Made by a program: the position numbers and the translations under genes
Origin: Glycocaulis sp050485565
GTDB taxonomy: Bacteria; Pseudomonadota; Alphaproteobacteria; Caulobacterales; Maricaulaceae
Assembly: GCF_050485565.1 (NCBI RefSeq)
Contig: NZ_JBJHBQ010000001.1
Location: 248,001 to 312,000 of the forward strand
Reading direction: 5' to 3'
DNA length: 64,000 bases
Notes under the pieces: model-generated
The model's input: the letters and a program-made list of their open reading frames with translations, nothing else
The model's database searches: none
Told to the model about the DNA's origin: nothing
Shown here: positions 18,627 to 27,744 of the stretch, one piece after another
Layout of the letters: each line of letters opens with the position of its first letter
How positions within the stretch are numbered: the stretch's first letter is position 1

Positions 18627-21434
18627 ATGACCAGCCGCCCGGATTATCCCGATACGCGCCTGCCCGGCACGCCCGGCGCGTTTGCCGCCTACTGCCTTGA
18701 CGCACTGAAAGGCGGCTGGGGCGAGGACTGGGACACGCCTCTGAAGAACGCGGTGGGCGACCTTGCCAACGAGATTTTCTCCGGCCTGCATCGCGGCGCC
18801 GTGTCGGTGGAAGGGCTTGGCGCGCTCGTTCGCGAACTGGCCGACAGGGGGCTGACCGGCCGTGCAGAAGCCTTGCGGGCGATGCATGTTGACGGACTGT
18901 CAGGCGCGGCGCTGGAGGCGCTCAAAGCGCGTCTGGACACGCTGGCAGCCCAGGGATTTGACGCCTATGCAGACGCCGTGACCCGGCGCAAGGCTGGCAT
19001 CGTATTTACCGCCCATCCCACTTTTGCGCTGTCAAAGGCGATGCGCGCTGCACTCGCCAATGCCGCCGTGGACGGTACGCCTGCCAATCCGGAGAGGCTG
19101 GCGCACGGGCCGGATGAGAATATCTCGCTTCTGAGCGAGCACGACGCGGTGAAAGAGGCGCTCGCGCGGGCCCGCGAAGCTCTCGCCCAGCTTGATGCGC
19201 TGATCCTCGACACCGCCCGGCACCACTTCCCGGATCGCTGGCACACGCTAAAGCCTGATCTCATCTCGCTGGCGAGCTGGGTCGGCTATGATCTGGATGG
19301 CCGCACCGATATTCACTGGGGCCGCTCCATCGCCTTCCGGCTTGAGGAGAAAGCCATCCAGCTGGAGCGCTATGCCCGCCTTGCCGGCGAGGCTGGCAGT
19401 AGCGCGCTGGCAGCGAGGCTGGAGCGTGCCGGTGCCCGCGCGCGCGATCATGCGAAACTGTTCGAGGGCGATCTGGAGCGCCCCGCCACCGTGGTACGCG
19501 CCGCCAACGCCCTGACCGCGCCGCATGCCGACAGGCTGGTATCGCTGAAAGGCATTATCAGCGAGCTTGATGACGCCATTGAAGGCGCGCCAGACGAGAA
19601 CAGGCCAGCCCTTGCGGCCCTGCGCGCCGAGATGGCATCAGCGGGCCTTGGCGCGGCCCATATCCATCTGCGCATCAATGCCGCCCAGCTGAAAAGCGCG
19701 GTGCGGGCCGATCTGGGCCTTGAGGAAGATGAGGAGGATTTCGGCCGCCTCGCCCTTGCCCGCGCCGCCGAGCGCGCCCAGAGCGCGGAACTGCACAGTG
19801 TCAGCTTTGCGTCCGTTTTCGTTGAACAGATGACAGCGCGCCGCCAGTTCATGATGTGCGCGCAATTCCTCAAGCATATCGATGCCGACACGCCAATCCG
19901 CTTCCTGCTGGCCGAGTGCGAGACACCCGCCACCGTCATGGGCGCGGTCTATCTGGCGCGGCTTTATGGCGTGGCAGACAAGGTGGATATCTCGCCCCTG
20001 TTCGAGACGCCCGAAGCGCTGGAGCGGGGCGGACGCCTTATCGACCGCCTCATCAGCGAGCCGGCCTATCGCGATTATGTCGAGGCGCGCGGACGGCTGT
20101 CCATCCAGCTGGGCTTCTCTGACGCGGGCCGCTTCATGGGGCAGGCGGGCGCGGAGCTTGCAATCGAGCGCCTGCACATACTCGTCGCGCGCGCACTGGC
20201 GCGCCATGGCGTGAAGGATATCGAGATCGTCGTCTTCAACACGCACGGCGAATCCATGGGGCGCGGCGCGCATCCGGGCGGCCTGGCACAGCGGCTGGAC
20301 CATTTGCTGACCCCCTGGGCGCGGTCACGCTTTAAAGCCGCAGGCGTGCCGCTGGTCCATGAGACCAGCTATCAGGGCGGTGATGGCTTCGTGCATTTCG
20401 CCCGGCAGGAGCTGGCGGACTCGGTCGTCCTGCAGACGGCGCTGCACGCACTGGAGATTCCCGACGGCAACAAGGCCGATCCGTTCTATGCCGAGATCGA
20501 CTACACCTGGGACATCTACCGCGCCCTGAAAAGCTGGCAGGAAGCGCTGTTCGAGAACGCCGATTACCGCAACGCGATTACCGCTTTCGCACCGAACATG
20601 CTGGTCAAATCCGGCTCACGCAAAGCCAAGCGCCCCGGCGCGCCGGGTCAGGCGCTCGACCTGTCCATGCTGCGCGCCATTCCGCACAATGCCGCCCTGC
20701 AGCAACTGGCCATTCCGGTCAATGTGTCGGGCGGCATAGGCGCGTCCACCCAGTCTGAACCCGAACGCATGGCGGCGCTGATGGAACGCTCTCCAAGGAT
20801 GGCGAACCTTATCGCCATGGTGATGCGCGCCCGCACGCTGACGAGCCTGAGCGCCCTGCGCGGCTATGCCCGGCTATTTGATGCCAGCGAATGGACCGGA
20901 CGCGCCGCCTGGGCACGCTCACCGGCCATGCAGCGCGCGTTTCTGGATCTGGCCGGGCGGCTGGCAGACCAGTCCCGCCACACCGCTCTGGTACGGCTGG
21001 CCAACCATCTCTCGGCTGACCTGATGAAGTTTGACCAACTGATTGCGGATCGCGGCTGGCGCGAAGACCCGGACCGCTATGCGGTAGAGGCCCTGCATGG
21101 CGTGCGTCAGGCTCTCATCATGCAGGCTTTCCTGACCATATCGCGCCTGCCCGGCTTCTCGCCGCGCCACGACCTGACACGCGCCGACCTGATCGATCTG
21201 GTGCTGGCCTTGCGCATCCCGGAGGCCGTTGCCGCGCTCGACGAGATATTCCCCGAGGCCAGCGAGGCGCTCAGCGCGCTCGACGCCATCGAGGAGCCGA
21301 GCACCACCGATTCACCGGCCTTGCGGGGATATCCGGAGATTCAGGCGCGCATCGTGCGCCCACTGGAACAGCTCCACCCGCTCATCACGCAAGTGAGCGT
21401 GGCGATCAGCCATTATCACCGGGCTATCGGGTAG
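18627..21434 (+). CDS. Phosphoenolpyruvate carboxylase-like protein with divergent motifs
   Basis: A 935-residue protein with PEP carboxylase length and order of blocks. The active-site His is present as FTAHPTFALS (His130, versus the usual TAHPTE). Later motifs are altered: the GGDRDGNP-type block reads WVGYDLDGRT, the GYSDSxKDAG block reads GFSDAGRFMG, the FHGRGGxxGRGG block reads FNTHGESMGRGAHP, and the C-terminus is HRAIG rather than the usual xNTG. Database naming would probably be ppc, and an anaplerotic role is the default guess. The losses mean bicarbonate/PEP chemistry should not be assumed. It may form a unit with the PLP lyase-like gene upstream. Confidence 0.75.
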   Translation: MTSRPDYPDTRLPGTPGAFAAYCLDALKGGWGEDWDTPLKNAVGDLANEIFSGLHRGAVSVEGLGALVRELADRGLTGRAEALRAMHVDGLSGAALEALKARLDTLAAQGFDAYADAVTRRKAGIVFTAHPTFALSKAMRAALANAAVDGTPANPERLAHGPDENISLLSEHDAVKEALARAREALAQLDALILDTARHHFPDRWHTLKPDLISLASWVGYDLDGRTDIHWGRSIAFRLEEKAIQLERYARLAGEAGSSALAARLERAGARARDHAKLFEGDLERPATVVRAANALTAPHADRLVSLKGIISELDDAIEGAPDENRPALAALRAEMASAGLGAAHIHLRINAAQLKSAVRADLGLEEDEEDFGRLALARAAERAQSAELHSVSFASVFVEQMTARRQFMMCAQFLKHIDADTPIRFLLAECETPATVMGAVYLARLYGVADKVDISPLFETPEALERGGRLIDRLISEPAYRDYVEARGRLSIQLGFSDAGRFMGQAGAELAIERLHILVARALARHGVKDIEIVVFNTHGESMGRGAHPGGLAQRLDHLLTPWARSRFKAAGVPLVHETSYQGGDGFVHFARQELADSVVLQTALHALEIPDGNKADPFYAEIDYTWDIYRALKSWQEALFENADYRNAITAFAPNMLVKSGSRKAKRPGAPGQALDLSMLRAIPHNAALQQLAIPVNVSGGIGASTQSEPERMAALMERSPRMANLIAMVMRARTLTSLSALRGYARLFDASEWTGRAAWARSPAMQRAFLDLAGRLADQSRHTALVRLANHLSADLMKFDQLIADRGWREDPDRYAVEALHGVRQALIMQAFLTISRLPGFSPRHDLTRADLIDLVLALRIPEAVAALDEIFPEASEALSALDAIEEPSTTDSPALRGYPEIQARIVRPLEQLHPLITQVSVAISHYHRAIG

Positions 21435-21439
21435 GCCGG

Positions 21440-21595
21440 CTAGCGTCCCTCGGTTTCGATACGCAGGGTCTCGTCGCCGATATTGATTTCCATCGTGTTG
21501 GTCTGGCTATCACGCCACATCGCATAGCCGACAGCCCCAATGACAATCAGCAAAACCGCCACGCCGGCATACACAAGCTTCTGGTTGGAACGCAT
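21440..21595 (-). CDS. Small single-pass membrane protein
   Basis: A 51-residue protein with one N-terminal helix (residues 8-25, VYAGVAVLLIVIGAVGYAMW) and a short acidic tail, QTNTMEINIGDETLRIETEGR, predicted outside the cytoplasm. The start is fixed by AGAGGAG 8 bases upstream on the minus strand; the open frame continues upstream but has no coding character. It ends 5 bases from the convergent PEPC-like gene and is on the strand of nth, 77 bases downstream of that gene. Function unknown. Confidence 0.6.
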   Translation of the reverse strand: MRSNQKLVYAGVAVLLIVIGAVGYAMWRDSQTNTMEINIGDETLRIETEGR

Positions 21596-21672
21596 CTGAC
21601 TACTCCTCTGCCTGCCCCGCCACGGGGGAGCGCGAAAGAGAAACGTCCGTGCTGTCAGCCGGTTCCCTCGCG

Positions 21673-22362
21673 TCAGCTCCCCGGCGAGGGCGTCTTGGGC
21701 TTGAAGCGGCATAGCTCTGCGATCGCGCAGCGCCAGCATTCCGGCTTTCGCGCCTTGCACACATAGCGCCCGTGCAGGATCAACCAGTGATGCGCGCCTT
21801 TGAGGTATTCAGGTGGCGTGATCCGCTCCAGACCCGCCTCCACCTCGTCGGGCGTCTTGCCGGGTGCCAGCTTGGTACGGTTGGAGACACGGAAAATATG
21901 CGTATCGACGGCAATCGTATGCTGGCCGAACGCCTCGTTGAGCACGACATTGGCCGTCTTTCGGCCGACACCCGGCAGGCGGATCAGCTCATCGCGGGTC
22001 TGTGGCAGCTCGCCGCCAAACTCCTCGATAATCATGCGCGAGAGCGCGACGACATTCTTCGCCTTGTTGCGGAACAGCCCAATGGTCTTGATGTGCTCGC
22101 GCACCGCGTCCTCGCCGAGCGCCAGCATCTTTTGCGGCGTATCGGCTACCGCAAACAGGCGCCGGGTCGCCTTGTTCACGCCGACATCGGTCGCCTGCGC
22201 TGACAGGGCCACCGCGACGACGAGCGTGAACGGGTTGGTGTATTCCAGCTCCGTCTTCGGCTCCGGCATGATACGCGACAGGGTTTCAAAGATCGCCGCC
22301 GCATCGGCGCGCGGTATCGCACGCGGGACGGGCTTCTTGCGGGGTTTTGGCTTTTCGCTCAT
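21673..22362 (-). CDS. nth: Endonuclease III
   Basis: DNA glycosylase/AP lyase of 229 residues that removes oxidised pyrimidines in base-excision repair. The helix-hairpin-helix and catalytic Lys are in RLPGVGRKTANVVL; the catalytic Asp follows in VDTHIFRVSNR. The [4Fe-4S] ligands show the standard C-x6-C-x2-C-x5-C spacing in CKARKPECWRCAIAELC. A lysine/proline-rich N-terminal extension (MSEKPKPRKKPVPR) precedes the domain. It lies downstream of ftsK on the same strand, separated by a 106-base palindromic repeat. Confidence 0.96.
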   Translation of the reverse strand: MSEKPKPRKKPVPRAIPRADAAAIFETLSRIMPEPKTELEYTNPFTLVVAVALSAQATDVGVNKATRRLFAVADTPQKMLALGEDAVREHIKTIGLFRNKAKNVVALSRMIIEEFGGELPQTRDELIRLPGVGRKTANVVLNEAFGQHTIAVDTHIFRVSNRTKLAPGKTPDEVEAGLERITPPEYLKGAHHWLILHGRYVCKARKPECWRCAIAELCRFKPKTPSPGS

Positions 22363-22410
22363 GGCAGTGGAGCTAGCGGGAGCGGGCGGCGAGGGCAAGG
22401 GCGGGGTTGC

Positions 22411-22516
22411 CCTCGTCCTTCGAGACGCTCACTTCGTTCGCCCTCAGGATGAGGGCAGGACTGCAAAAATCCCTCATGCTGAGGAGCAGCCCTGGCTGCG
22501 TCTCGAAGCACGAGGG
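22411..22516. repeat. Nested palindromic repeat, copy A
   Basis: Copy A of a three-copy family. The + strand order is CGTCCTTCGAGACGCTC, CCCTCAGGATGAGGG, a short unique spacer, CCCTCATGCTGAGGAG, then GTCTCGAAGCACGAGG. The outer blocks pair with each other, and each inner block is itself a small hairpin, giving a cloverleaf-like fold. It ends 5 bases from the ftsK stop, between ftsK and nth on the same strand. Other copies lie at 40758-40860 (inverted) and 55264-55362. Confidence 0.85.
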
Positions 22517-22521
22517 GCGCG

Positions 22522-24942
22522 CTAAACCCGCTCCCGCTCCGGCAGGTAGATTTCGCGTTTGCCGGAGTGATCTGCCGGGCCGATCATGCCCTCATCTTCC
22601 ATGCGCTCGATGAGCGAGGCGGCGCGGTTATAGCCGATCTGCAGGCGGCGCTGGATATAGCTGGTTGATGCCTTGCGGTCACGCGCGACCACGGCCACGG
22701 CCTGATCGAAGAGATCGTCGCCGGAGCCGCCCTCCCCGCCATCAAGACCGGGAATGCCACCCTCTTCATCGATATCCTCGGTGACGGCATCGAGATATTC
22801 CGGCGCGCGCTGTTTCTTGAGGAAGCTTGCCACTTCCTCCACCTCACGGTCGGAGACAAACGGGCCATGCAGGCGGCGTATGCGCCCGCCCCCGGCCATC
22901 AGCAGCAGATCACCCTGACCCAGAAGCTGTTCGGCCCCCTGCTCGCCCAGAATGGTGCGGCTGTCGATCTTGGAGGTGACCTGATAGGAAATGCGCGTCG
23001 GGAAATTGGCCTTGATCGTGCCGGTGATGACATCGACCGACGGGCGCTGGGTGGCCATGATCACATGGATGCCGGCCGCACGCGCCATCTGCGCCAGACG
23101 CTGCACCGCGCCCTCGATCTCCTTGCCCGCGACCATCATCAGGTCGGCCATCTCGTCGATTACCACGACGATATAGGGCATGTGATCGGGCTCGATGGTT
23201 TCGGTCTCGTAGACCGGCTCGCCCGTCTCGCGATCAAACCCCGTCTGCACGGTGCGGCTGAGCATTTCGCCCGCTTCGCGCGCCTCAGCCGCCTTTTCGT
23301 TGAAACCGGCCATATTGCGCACGCCGACCTTGGACATGCGAAGATAGCGGCTTTCCATCTCGCGCACGGTCCATTTCAGCGCGGCGACAGCCTTTTTCGG
23401 ATCGGTCACGACCGGGGAGAGCAGGTGGGGAATGCCGTCATAGACGGACAGTTCCAGCATTTTCGGGTCGATCATGATCATGCGGCACTCTTCGGGCGGC
23501 AGCCGGTAGAGCAGCGACAGGATCATGGCATTGATGCCGACCGATTTACCTGAACCGGTGGTACCGGCAATCAGCAGGTGCGGCATGCGCGAGAGGTCAG
23601 CGGTAAACGGCTCCCCGCCAATGGTCTCGCCCAGCGCCAGCGGCAGCTCGGCGCGGTTCTTCTCAAACCCGGAGGAAGAGAGCAGCGTGCGCAGGAAGAC
23701 GGTTTCCCGGCTGGTATTGGGCAGTTCGATACCGATGGCATTGCGGCCCGGCACCACCGCCACGCGGCAGGCGACAGCGGCCATGGAGCGGGCGATATCA
23801 TCGGCCAGATTGATGACGCGGCTGGTCTTCACGCCCGGTGCCGGTTCCAGCTCGTAGAGCGTCACCACAGGGCCGGGGCGCACCTCGACGATCTCGCCCT
23901 TGACCCCGAAATCGCCGAGCACGGCGGCGAGCAATTCGGCGTTCTGGCGCAACCCGTCAGCGTCCACCACATCCTTGCGCGGCGTTGCCCTCGCCAGCAG
24001 GTCAAGGCGCGGCATCTCAAACTCGGAGCCGGAGCTGAAAGGCAGCGCGGCCTGTGCCTCGCGCGCCTCGCGGTCGGAGGGTCTGGGCTTGCCTTTGGGG
24101 GCAATCTTCACGTCAGGGGCGGTCCGGGCTGCGGTCTCCGCATTGCGGCGCGGCGTGGCCATGCCGGCTGCGGGCGCGCGTCCGCCACGCAGAATGGCCG
24201 GGGCATTTTCGGCGCGCGCCTCGCCATCTATTTCCAGCGGGCGGTCATCGGTGCTGCGCCAGCTGGCGGGCAGTTCATCAGCCAGACGCTCGGCCCAGCC
24301 ACGCACCATGTTCCAGACCTTCACGGCTGCGGCGCTGGCTGCTGCAAGATCGTGCGTATTCAGTCCAAAGCAGAAGAATGTACCCAGGATTGCCGCCAGC
24401 AGGCCCAGCACGGCAGCAATCGCATTCGCACCGCCGATTTCCGCCTGCATTGCCAGCCCTGACATGCTGGCAAGCAGGCCATCGCCAAGCAGACCGCCGA
24501 GGCCCGATGCGAACGGCCAGCTGACCGGCACCGGCAGGGCGGCAACCGCCATCGCAAATCCGAGCAGCGCAAATCCGCCGCACACAATGCGGAACAGCAC
24601 CACCGGCCAAGGCCGCCGGCGCGGTCCCTGCAGGGTAAGGATAATGCCCCAGCCCAGCACGATCAGCGCGAGGCCCGCGCCCGCCCAGCCCATTGTCTGC
24701 AGGAGCAGGTCAGCGGCGACAGCGCCGGAGGGGCCAGCCAGATTGCTGACACTCTGGCCGGTCGCGGCGTTGAGGCTGGGGTCGAGCGGGTTGTGGCTGA
24801 AAATGGCAATCAGCGCCAAAGCGGCCGACGCGGTCATCGCGGCGCCGATCACTACCGACCAGGCACGCGACAGCAATCCGGCACGGGCTGGCAGAAGCGC
24901 ATCGCGGCTGGCGGCGCGGGACGGGGTGGATGTTCTGGCCAT
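22522..24942 (-). CDS. ftsK: DNA translocase FtsK
   Basis: Septal DNA pump that couples chromosome dimer resolution and segregation to division; about 806 residues. Four N-terminal membrane helices lie within residues 25-200, followed by a comparatively short linker. The motor has Walker A GTTGSGKSVGINAM, Walker B VVVIDEMADLMM, and the conserved ATQRPSVDVITGTIKANFP segment. The C-terminal gamma winged helix (ASTSYIQRRLQIGYNRAASLIE) that reads KOPS sequences is present. The start MARTSTPSRAASRD is preferred over an ATG 24 bases upstream. A CtrA-like box lies 38-52 bases before it. Confidence 0.96.
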   Translation of the reverse strand: MARTSTPSRAASRDALLPARAGLLSRAWSVVIGAAMTASAALALIAIFSHNPLDPSLNAATGQSVSNLAGPSGAVAADLLLQTMGWAGAGLALIVLGWGIILTLQGPRRRPWPVVLFRIVCGGFALLGFAMAVAALPVPVSWPFASGLGGLLGDGLLASMSGLAMQAEIGGANAIAAVLGLLAAILGTFFCFGLNTHDLAAASAAAVKVWNMVRGWAERLADELPASWRSTDDRPLEIDGEARAENAPAILRGGRAPAAGMATPRRNAETAARTAPDVKIAPKGKPRPSDREAREAQAALPFSSGSEFEMPRLDLLARATPRKDVVDADGLRQNAELLAAVLGDFGVKGEIVEVRPGPVVTLYELEPAPGVKTSRVINLADDIARSMAAVACRVAVVPGRNAIGIELPNTSRETVFLRTLLSSSGFEKNRAELPLALGETIGGEPFTADLSRMPHLLIAGTTGSGKSVGINAMILSLLYRLPPEECRMIMIDPKMLELSVYDGIPHLLSPVVTDPKKAVAALKWTVREMESRYLRMSKVGVRNMAGFNEKAAEAREAGEMLSRTVQTGFDRETGEPVYETETIEPDHMPYIVVVIDEMADLMMVAGKEIEGAVQRLAQMARAAGIHVIMATQRPSVDVITGTIKANFPTRISYQVTSKIDSRTILGEQGAEQLLGQGDLLLMAGGGRIRRLHGPFVSDREVEEVASFLKKQRAPEYLDAVTEDIDEEGGIPGLDGGEGGSGDDLFDQAVAVVARDRKASTSYIQRRLQIGYNRAASLIERMEDEGMIGPADHSGKREIYLPERERV

Positions 24943-24979
24943 GTCGTGCGCCAGTGTGACGGGCAAATCTTCCCGGCTG

Positions 24980-24994
24980 GTAAATGCCGGTTAA
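24980..24994 (-). promoter_or_regulatory. Candidate CtrA-binding box upstream of ftsK
   Basis: On the minus strand this reads TTAA, 7 bases, TTAC, one base from the CtrA consensus TTAA-N7-TTAA. It lies in the 66-base gap before ftsK. CtrA is the master cell-cycle regulator in Caulobacter-like bacteria and controls several division genes. The assignment is inference. Confidence 0.4.
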
Positions 24995-25008
24995 TCAAAT
25001 ACCGGGCG

Positions 25009-26280
25009 TCAGGGCACCGGCATGAAGAGGATGACCGGATCGCGCCGTTCGCGCTGCGGCGGCGAGCCATCTTCGGGAAACAGCTCCCACTGCGCATTGG
25101 CCAGAACGAACAACCGCCCGTCGGACACGTGCGCGGTGGTAGGCTCATCAAAATCCGGGTGACCGGTCAGGACCGGGCGGACCGTCGCCTGCTGGCCCCA
25201 GGCGTCCAGCGCGATGTGGAAGACGCCGTGCGGCTGCACACCGTTGCGTACGCCATAAAGCTCGCCATAGCTGTCGATCGTGAGGCCGTCAAAGCCGATC
25301 AGGCTGCCTTCGAGCACCTCCACGCGCGAAGCCTCACGGCTGACCGGATCGATGCGCCACAGCCCCGTGGCATAGTCCACTACCCAGAGCGCGCCTTGCG
25401 CCACGGCCAGACCCTGCAGGGAGGCAAACCGGCTGTCTTCGGCATAAACTTCAAGCACGTTGCGCGGCGCGGTCAGCGTGTAGATACGCCCCTCCACACT
25501 GTCACTGGCGTACACGATACCATCCTGCACCACGACACCGGAAAAACGCCCGGCACCGGCGATTGTATGGCGCACGGAAATCTCGCCAGTGAACAGATCA
25601 AACGCAATCAGGGCGGTCTCACGCTCGCCCGGCACGCCCTCAGGCGTCAGCGCGGTGCGCGCGGTGGCGGCATAGAGAATGCGGTTACGCCCGTCGAGCG
25701 CCATGCCGTACACCGAGCCCATGCCATCTTCCGGCCCGGCCAGGCGTTCAGGATTGCGCGGATCATCAAGACGCACCGCATAGATGGACGCATCGGCGAC
25801 CGTACCAAGGTAAAGCCGCTCGGCATCGATATCGACAGCGAAGGTTTCCACCAGCGCATCGGGCAGTGGTGTGGAGAGGTAGCGCTCGGCACGGCCTACG
25901 GGTGCGAGATTCTGCGCCATCCGTTCACGCAAGGCGGCAAGGCGCGACGGTGCGTGTTCTTCCAGGGCCGCTTCCAGCCCGCTCGCTGCCGCCAGATCAA
26001 GGCTGAATCCGGCCCGGGCCAGCGCATCAAGCGCCTCAAACGCGCCGTCCATATCGCCGCCATTGGCCGTCAGCGCCACCGCATTGGTCAGCAGCCCGAA
26101 ATGGCCCGGCTGAAGTGCCAGCGCTGCGGCATTGGCCTCAGCCGCGCCCGCCCAGTCGCCTTCAGCGGCCAGCATGCGCGTCTCGGCACGCAGGGCCTGT
26201 GACTGGTCGAGCAGCGAGCCGGGCGCGGGTGTATCGGAAAGAGCGAGCGAGGCCGCAAGGGCAAGAGCAAGTGCAATCAT
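25009..26280 (-). CDS. Secreted beta-propeller-like protein
   Basis: A 423-residue protein with an N-terminal signal peptide (MIALALALAASLALSD). Residues about 25-130 form a helical, TPR-like region (GDWAGAAEANAAALALQPGHFGLLTNAVAL). From about residue 140 there are repeated beta-blade signatures, for example SVYGMALDGRNRILYAATAR, GVVVQDGIVYASDSVEGRIY, LQGLAVAQGALWVVDYATGLW and FDGLTIDSYGELYGVRNG. These resemble NHL/SMP-30 propellers. No catalytic residues can be assigned. It lies between argG and ftsK, all on the minus strand; 52 bases separate it from argG. Confidence 0.7.
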   Translation of the reverse strand: MIALALALAASLALSDTPAPGSLLDQSQALRAETRMLAAEGDWAGAAEANAAALALQPGHFGLLTNAVALTANGGDMDGAFEALDALARAGFSLDLAAASGLEAALEEHAPSRLAALRERMAQNLAPVGRAERYLSTPLPDALVETFAVDIDAERLYLGTVADASIYAVRLDDPRNPERLAGPEDGMGSVYGMALDGRNRILYAATARTALTPEGVPGERETALIAFDLFTGEISVRHTIAGAGRFSGVVVQDGIVYASDSVEGRIYTLTAPRNVLEVYAEDSRFASLQGLAVAQGALWVVDYATGLWRIDPVSREASRVEVLEGSLIGFDGLTIDSYGELYGVRNGVQPHGVFHIALDAWGQQATVRPVLTGHPDFDEPTTAHVSDGRLFVLANAQWELFPEDGSPPQRERRDPVILFMPVP

Positions 26281-26332
26281 GGGACGGGAGGTTTGCCCTC
26301 ACCGTCCCTGATGGCAAGCCGCAATGGCTGCT

Positions 26333-27559
26333 CTAGTCGTTTTCCCCAAGTACGCGCTTGCGCCGGGCCATCAACTTCAGGCGCAGGGCGTTGAGGCGGA
26401 TAAAGCCTTCAGCGTCCTTCTGGTCGTAAACCATGTCTTCTTCAAAGGTGACGTGCGCCAGCGAGTAGAGCGTGGCGGGCGAGGAGCGGCCCACCACCAT
26501 CACGCTGCCCTTGTAGAGCTTTAAACGCACCTCACCGGTGACGTGGCGCTGGGAGTGGTCGATTGCCGCCTGCAGCATCTCGCGCTCAGGGCTGAACCAG
26601 AAGCCCTCATAGAGCAGCTTGGCATAGCGCGGCATCAGCTCGTCTTTGAGATGCATCGCGCCGCGGTCCAGCGTGATCTGCTCGATACCCCGGTGGGCCA
26701 TCATCAATATGGTCCCGCCCGGCGTCTCGTAAATGCCGCGCGACTTCATGCCGACAAAGCGGTTCTCGACGAGGTCCAGACGACCAATGCCGTGGATGCG
26801 GCCATACTCGTTGAGCCTGGTCAGCACGGTCGCCGGTGAGAGGGGCTTGCCATTGATCGAGACAGCGTCGCCGCGTTCAAACCCGATCGTGAGGTATTCG
26901 GGCGTATCGGGCGCTTCTTCGGGGGAATTGGTGCGCTGATAGACGATGTCGGAGGCTTCCTCGGCCGGGTCTTCGAGGATTTTACCCTCAGAGGAGGTGT
27001 GCCAGAGATTGGCATCGACGGAGAAAGGCGCTTCGCCGCGCTTGTCCATCGCCACCTCGATGCCATTGGCCTCGGCATAGGCGATGAGCTTGGTGCGCGA
27101 GTTGAGATCCCATTCGCGCCAGGGCGCGATGCATTTGAGGTCCGGGTCGAGGGCGGCCACGCCCAGCTCAAAGCGCACCTGGTCATTGCCCTTGCCGGTC
27201 GCGCCGTGGGCCACGGCATCCGCGCCGGTTTCATGGGCGATCTCGACAAGACGCTTGGCGATCAGGGGCCGCGCTATCGACGTGCCGAGCAGGTACTGGC
27301 CCTCATAGACGGCATTGGCCCGCACCATGGGGTAGCAGTAATCGCGCACGAACTCCTCGCGCAGATCGTCGATGAATATCTCCTTCACGCCGGCCTTTTC
27401 GGCCTTGCGGCGCGCTGGCGCCAGCTCCTCGCCCTGCCCCAGATCGGCGGTGAAGGTGACCACTTCGGCGTCGTAATGGTCCTGCAGCCATTTCAGGATC
27501 ACCGACGTGTCCAGACCGCCCGAATAGGCGAGGACGATCTTCTTGACGGATTTGGACAT
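26333..27559 (-). CDS. argG: Argininosuccinate synthase
   Basis: Joins citrulline and aspartate with ATP in arginine biosynthesis; 408 residues, the usual length. The N-terminal PP-loop AYSGGLDTSVIL binds ATP. The blocks VAHGATGKGNDQVRFE and the citrulline/aspartate-binding YLLGTSIARPLIAK are present. The start MSKSVKKIV is preferred over a longer arginine-rich extension and has AAAGGA upstream. It is divergent from an SDR gene across 185 bases in which I see no clear regulatory motif. Confidence 0.97.
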   Translation of the reverse strand: MSKSVKKIVLAYSGGLDTSVILKWLQDHYDAEVVTFTADLGQGEELAPARRKAEKAGVKEIFIDDLREEFVRDYCYPMVRANAVYEGQYLLGTSIARPLIAKRLVEIAHETGADAVAHGATGKGNDQVRFELGVAALDPDLKCIAPWREWDLNSRTKLIAYAEANGIEVAMDKRGEAPFSVDANLWHTSSEGKILEDPAEEASDIVYQRTNSPEEAPDTPEYLTIGFERGDAVSINGKPLSPATVLTRLNEYGRIHGIGRLDLVENRFVGMKSRGIYETPGGTILMMAHRGIEQITLDRGAMHLKDELMPRYAKLLYEGFWFSPEREMLQAAIDHSQRHVTGEVRLKLYKGSVMVVGRSSPATLYSLAHVTFEEDMVYDQKDAEGFIRLNALRLKLMARRKRVLGEND

Positions 27560-27744
27560 GGGCGTTGATCCTTTCTTCAGGCGGGCTTTGCGGCGGCGCA
27601 CCATAGTCGAGGCTTACATGCCCGGAAAGTCATCTTGCTGCGGCAGGTGGAAGTGTAACGCCAGCAACAGGAGCGCCCCATCTGGACAAGCGAGCCAAGC
27701 ATCGTCACTTTCCGCGCCAACGCGACAGGATAAGGAGTGACGCC

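Noticed and set aside
22411..22516. Reading the three-copy repeat as a decayed insertion sequence
   Set aside because: The copies are about 100 bp, have no coding frame and no target-site duplication that I can see; nested short palindromes fit a REP-like element better.
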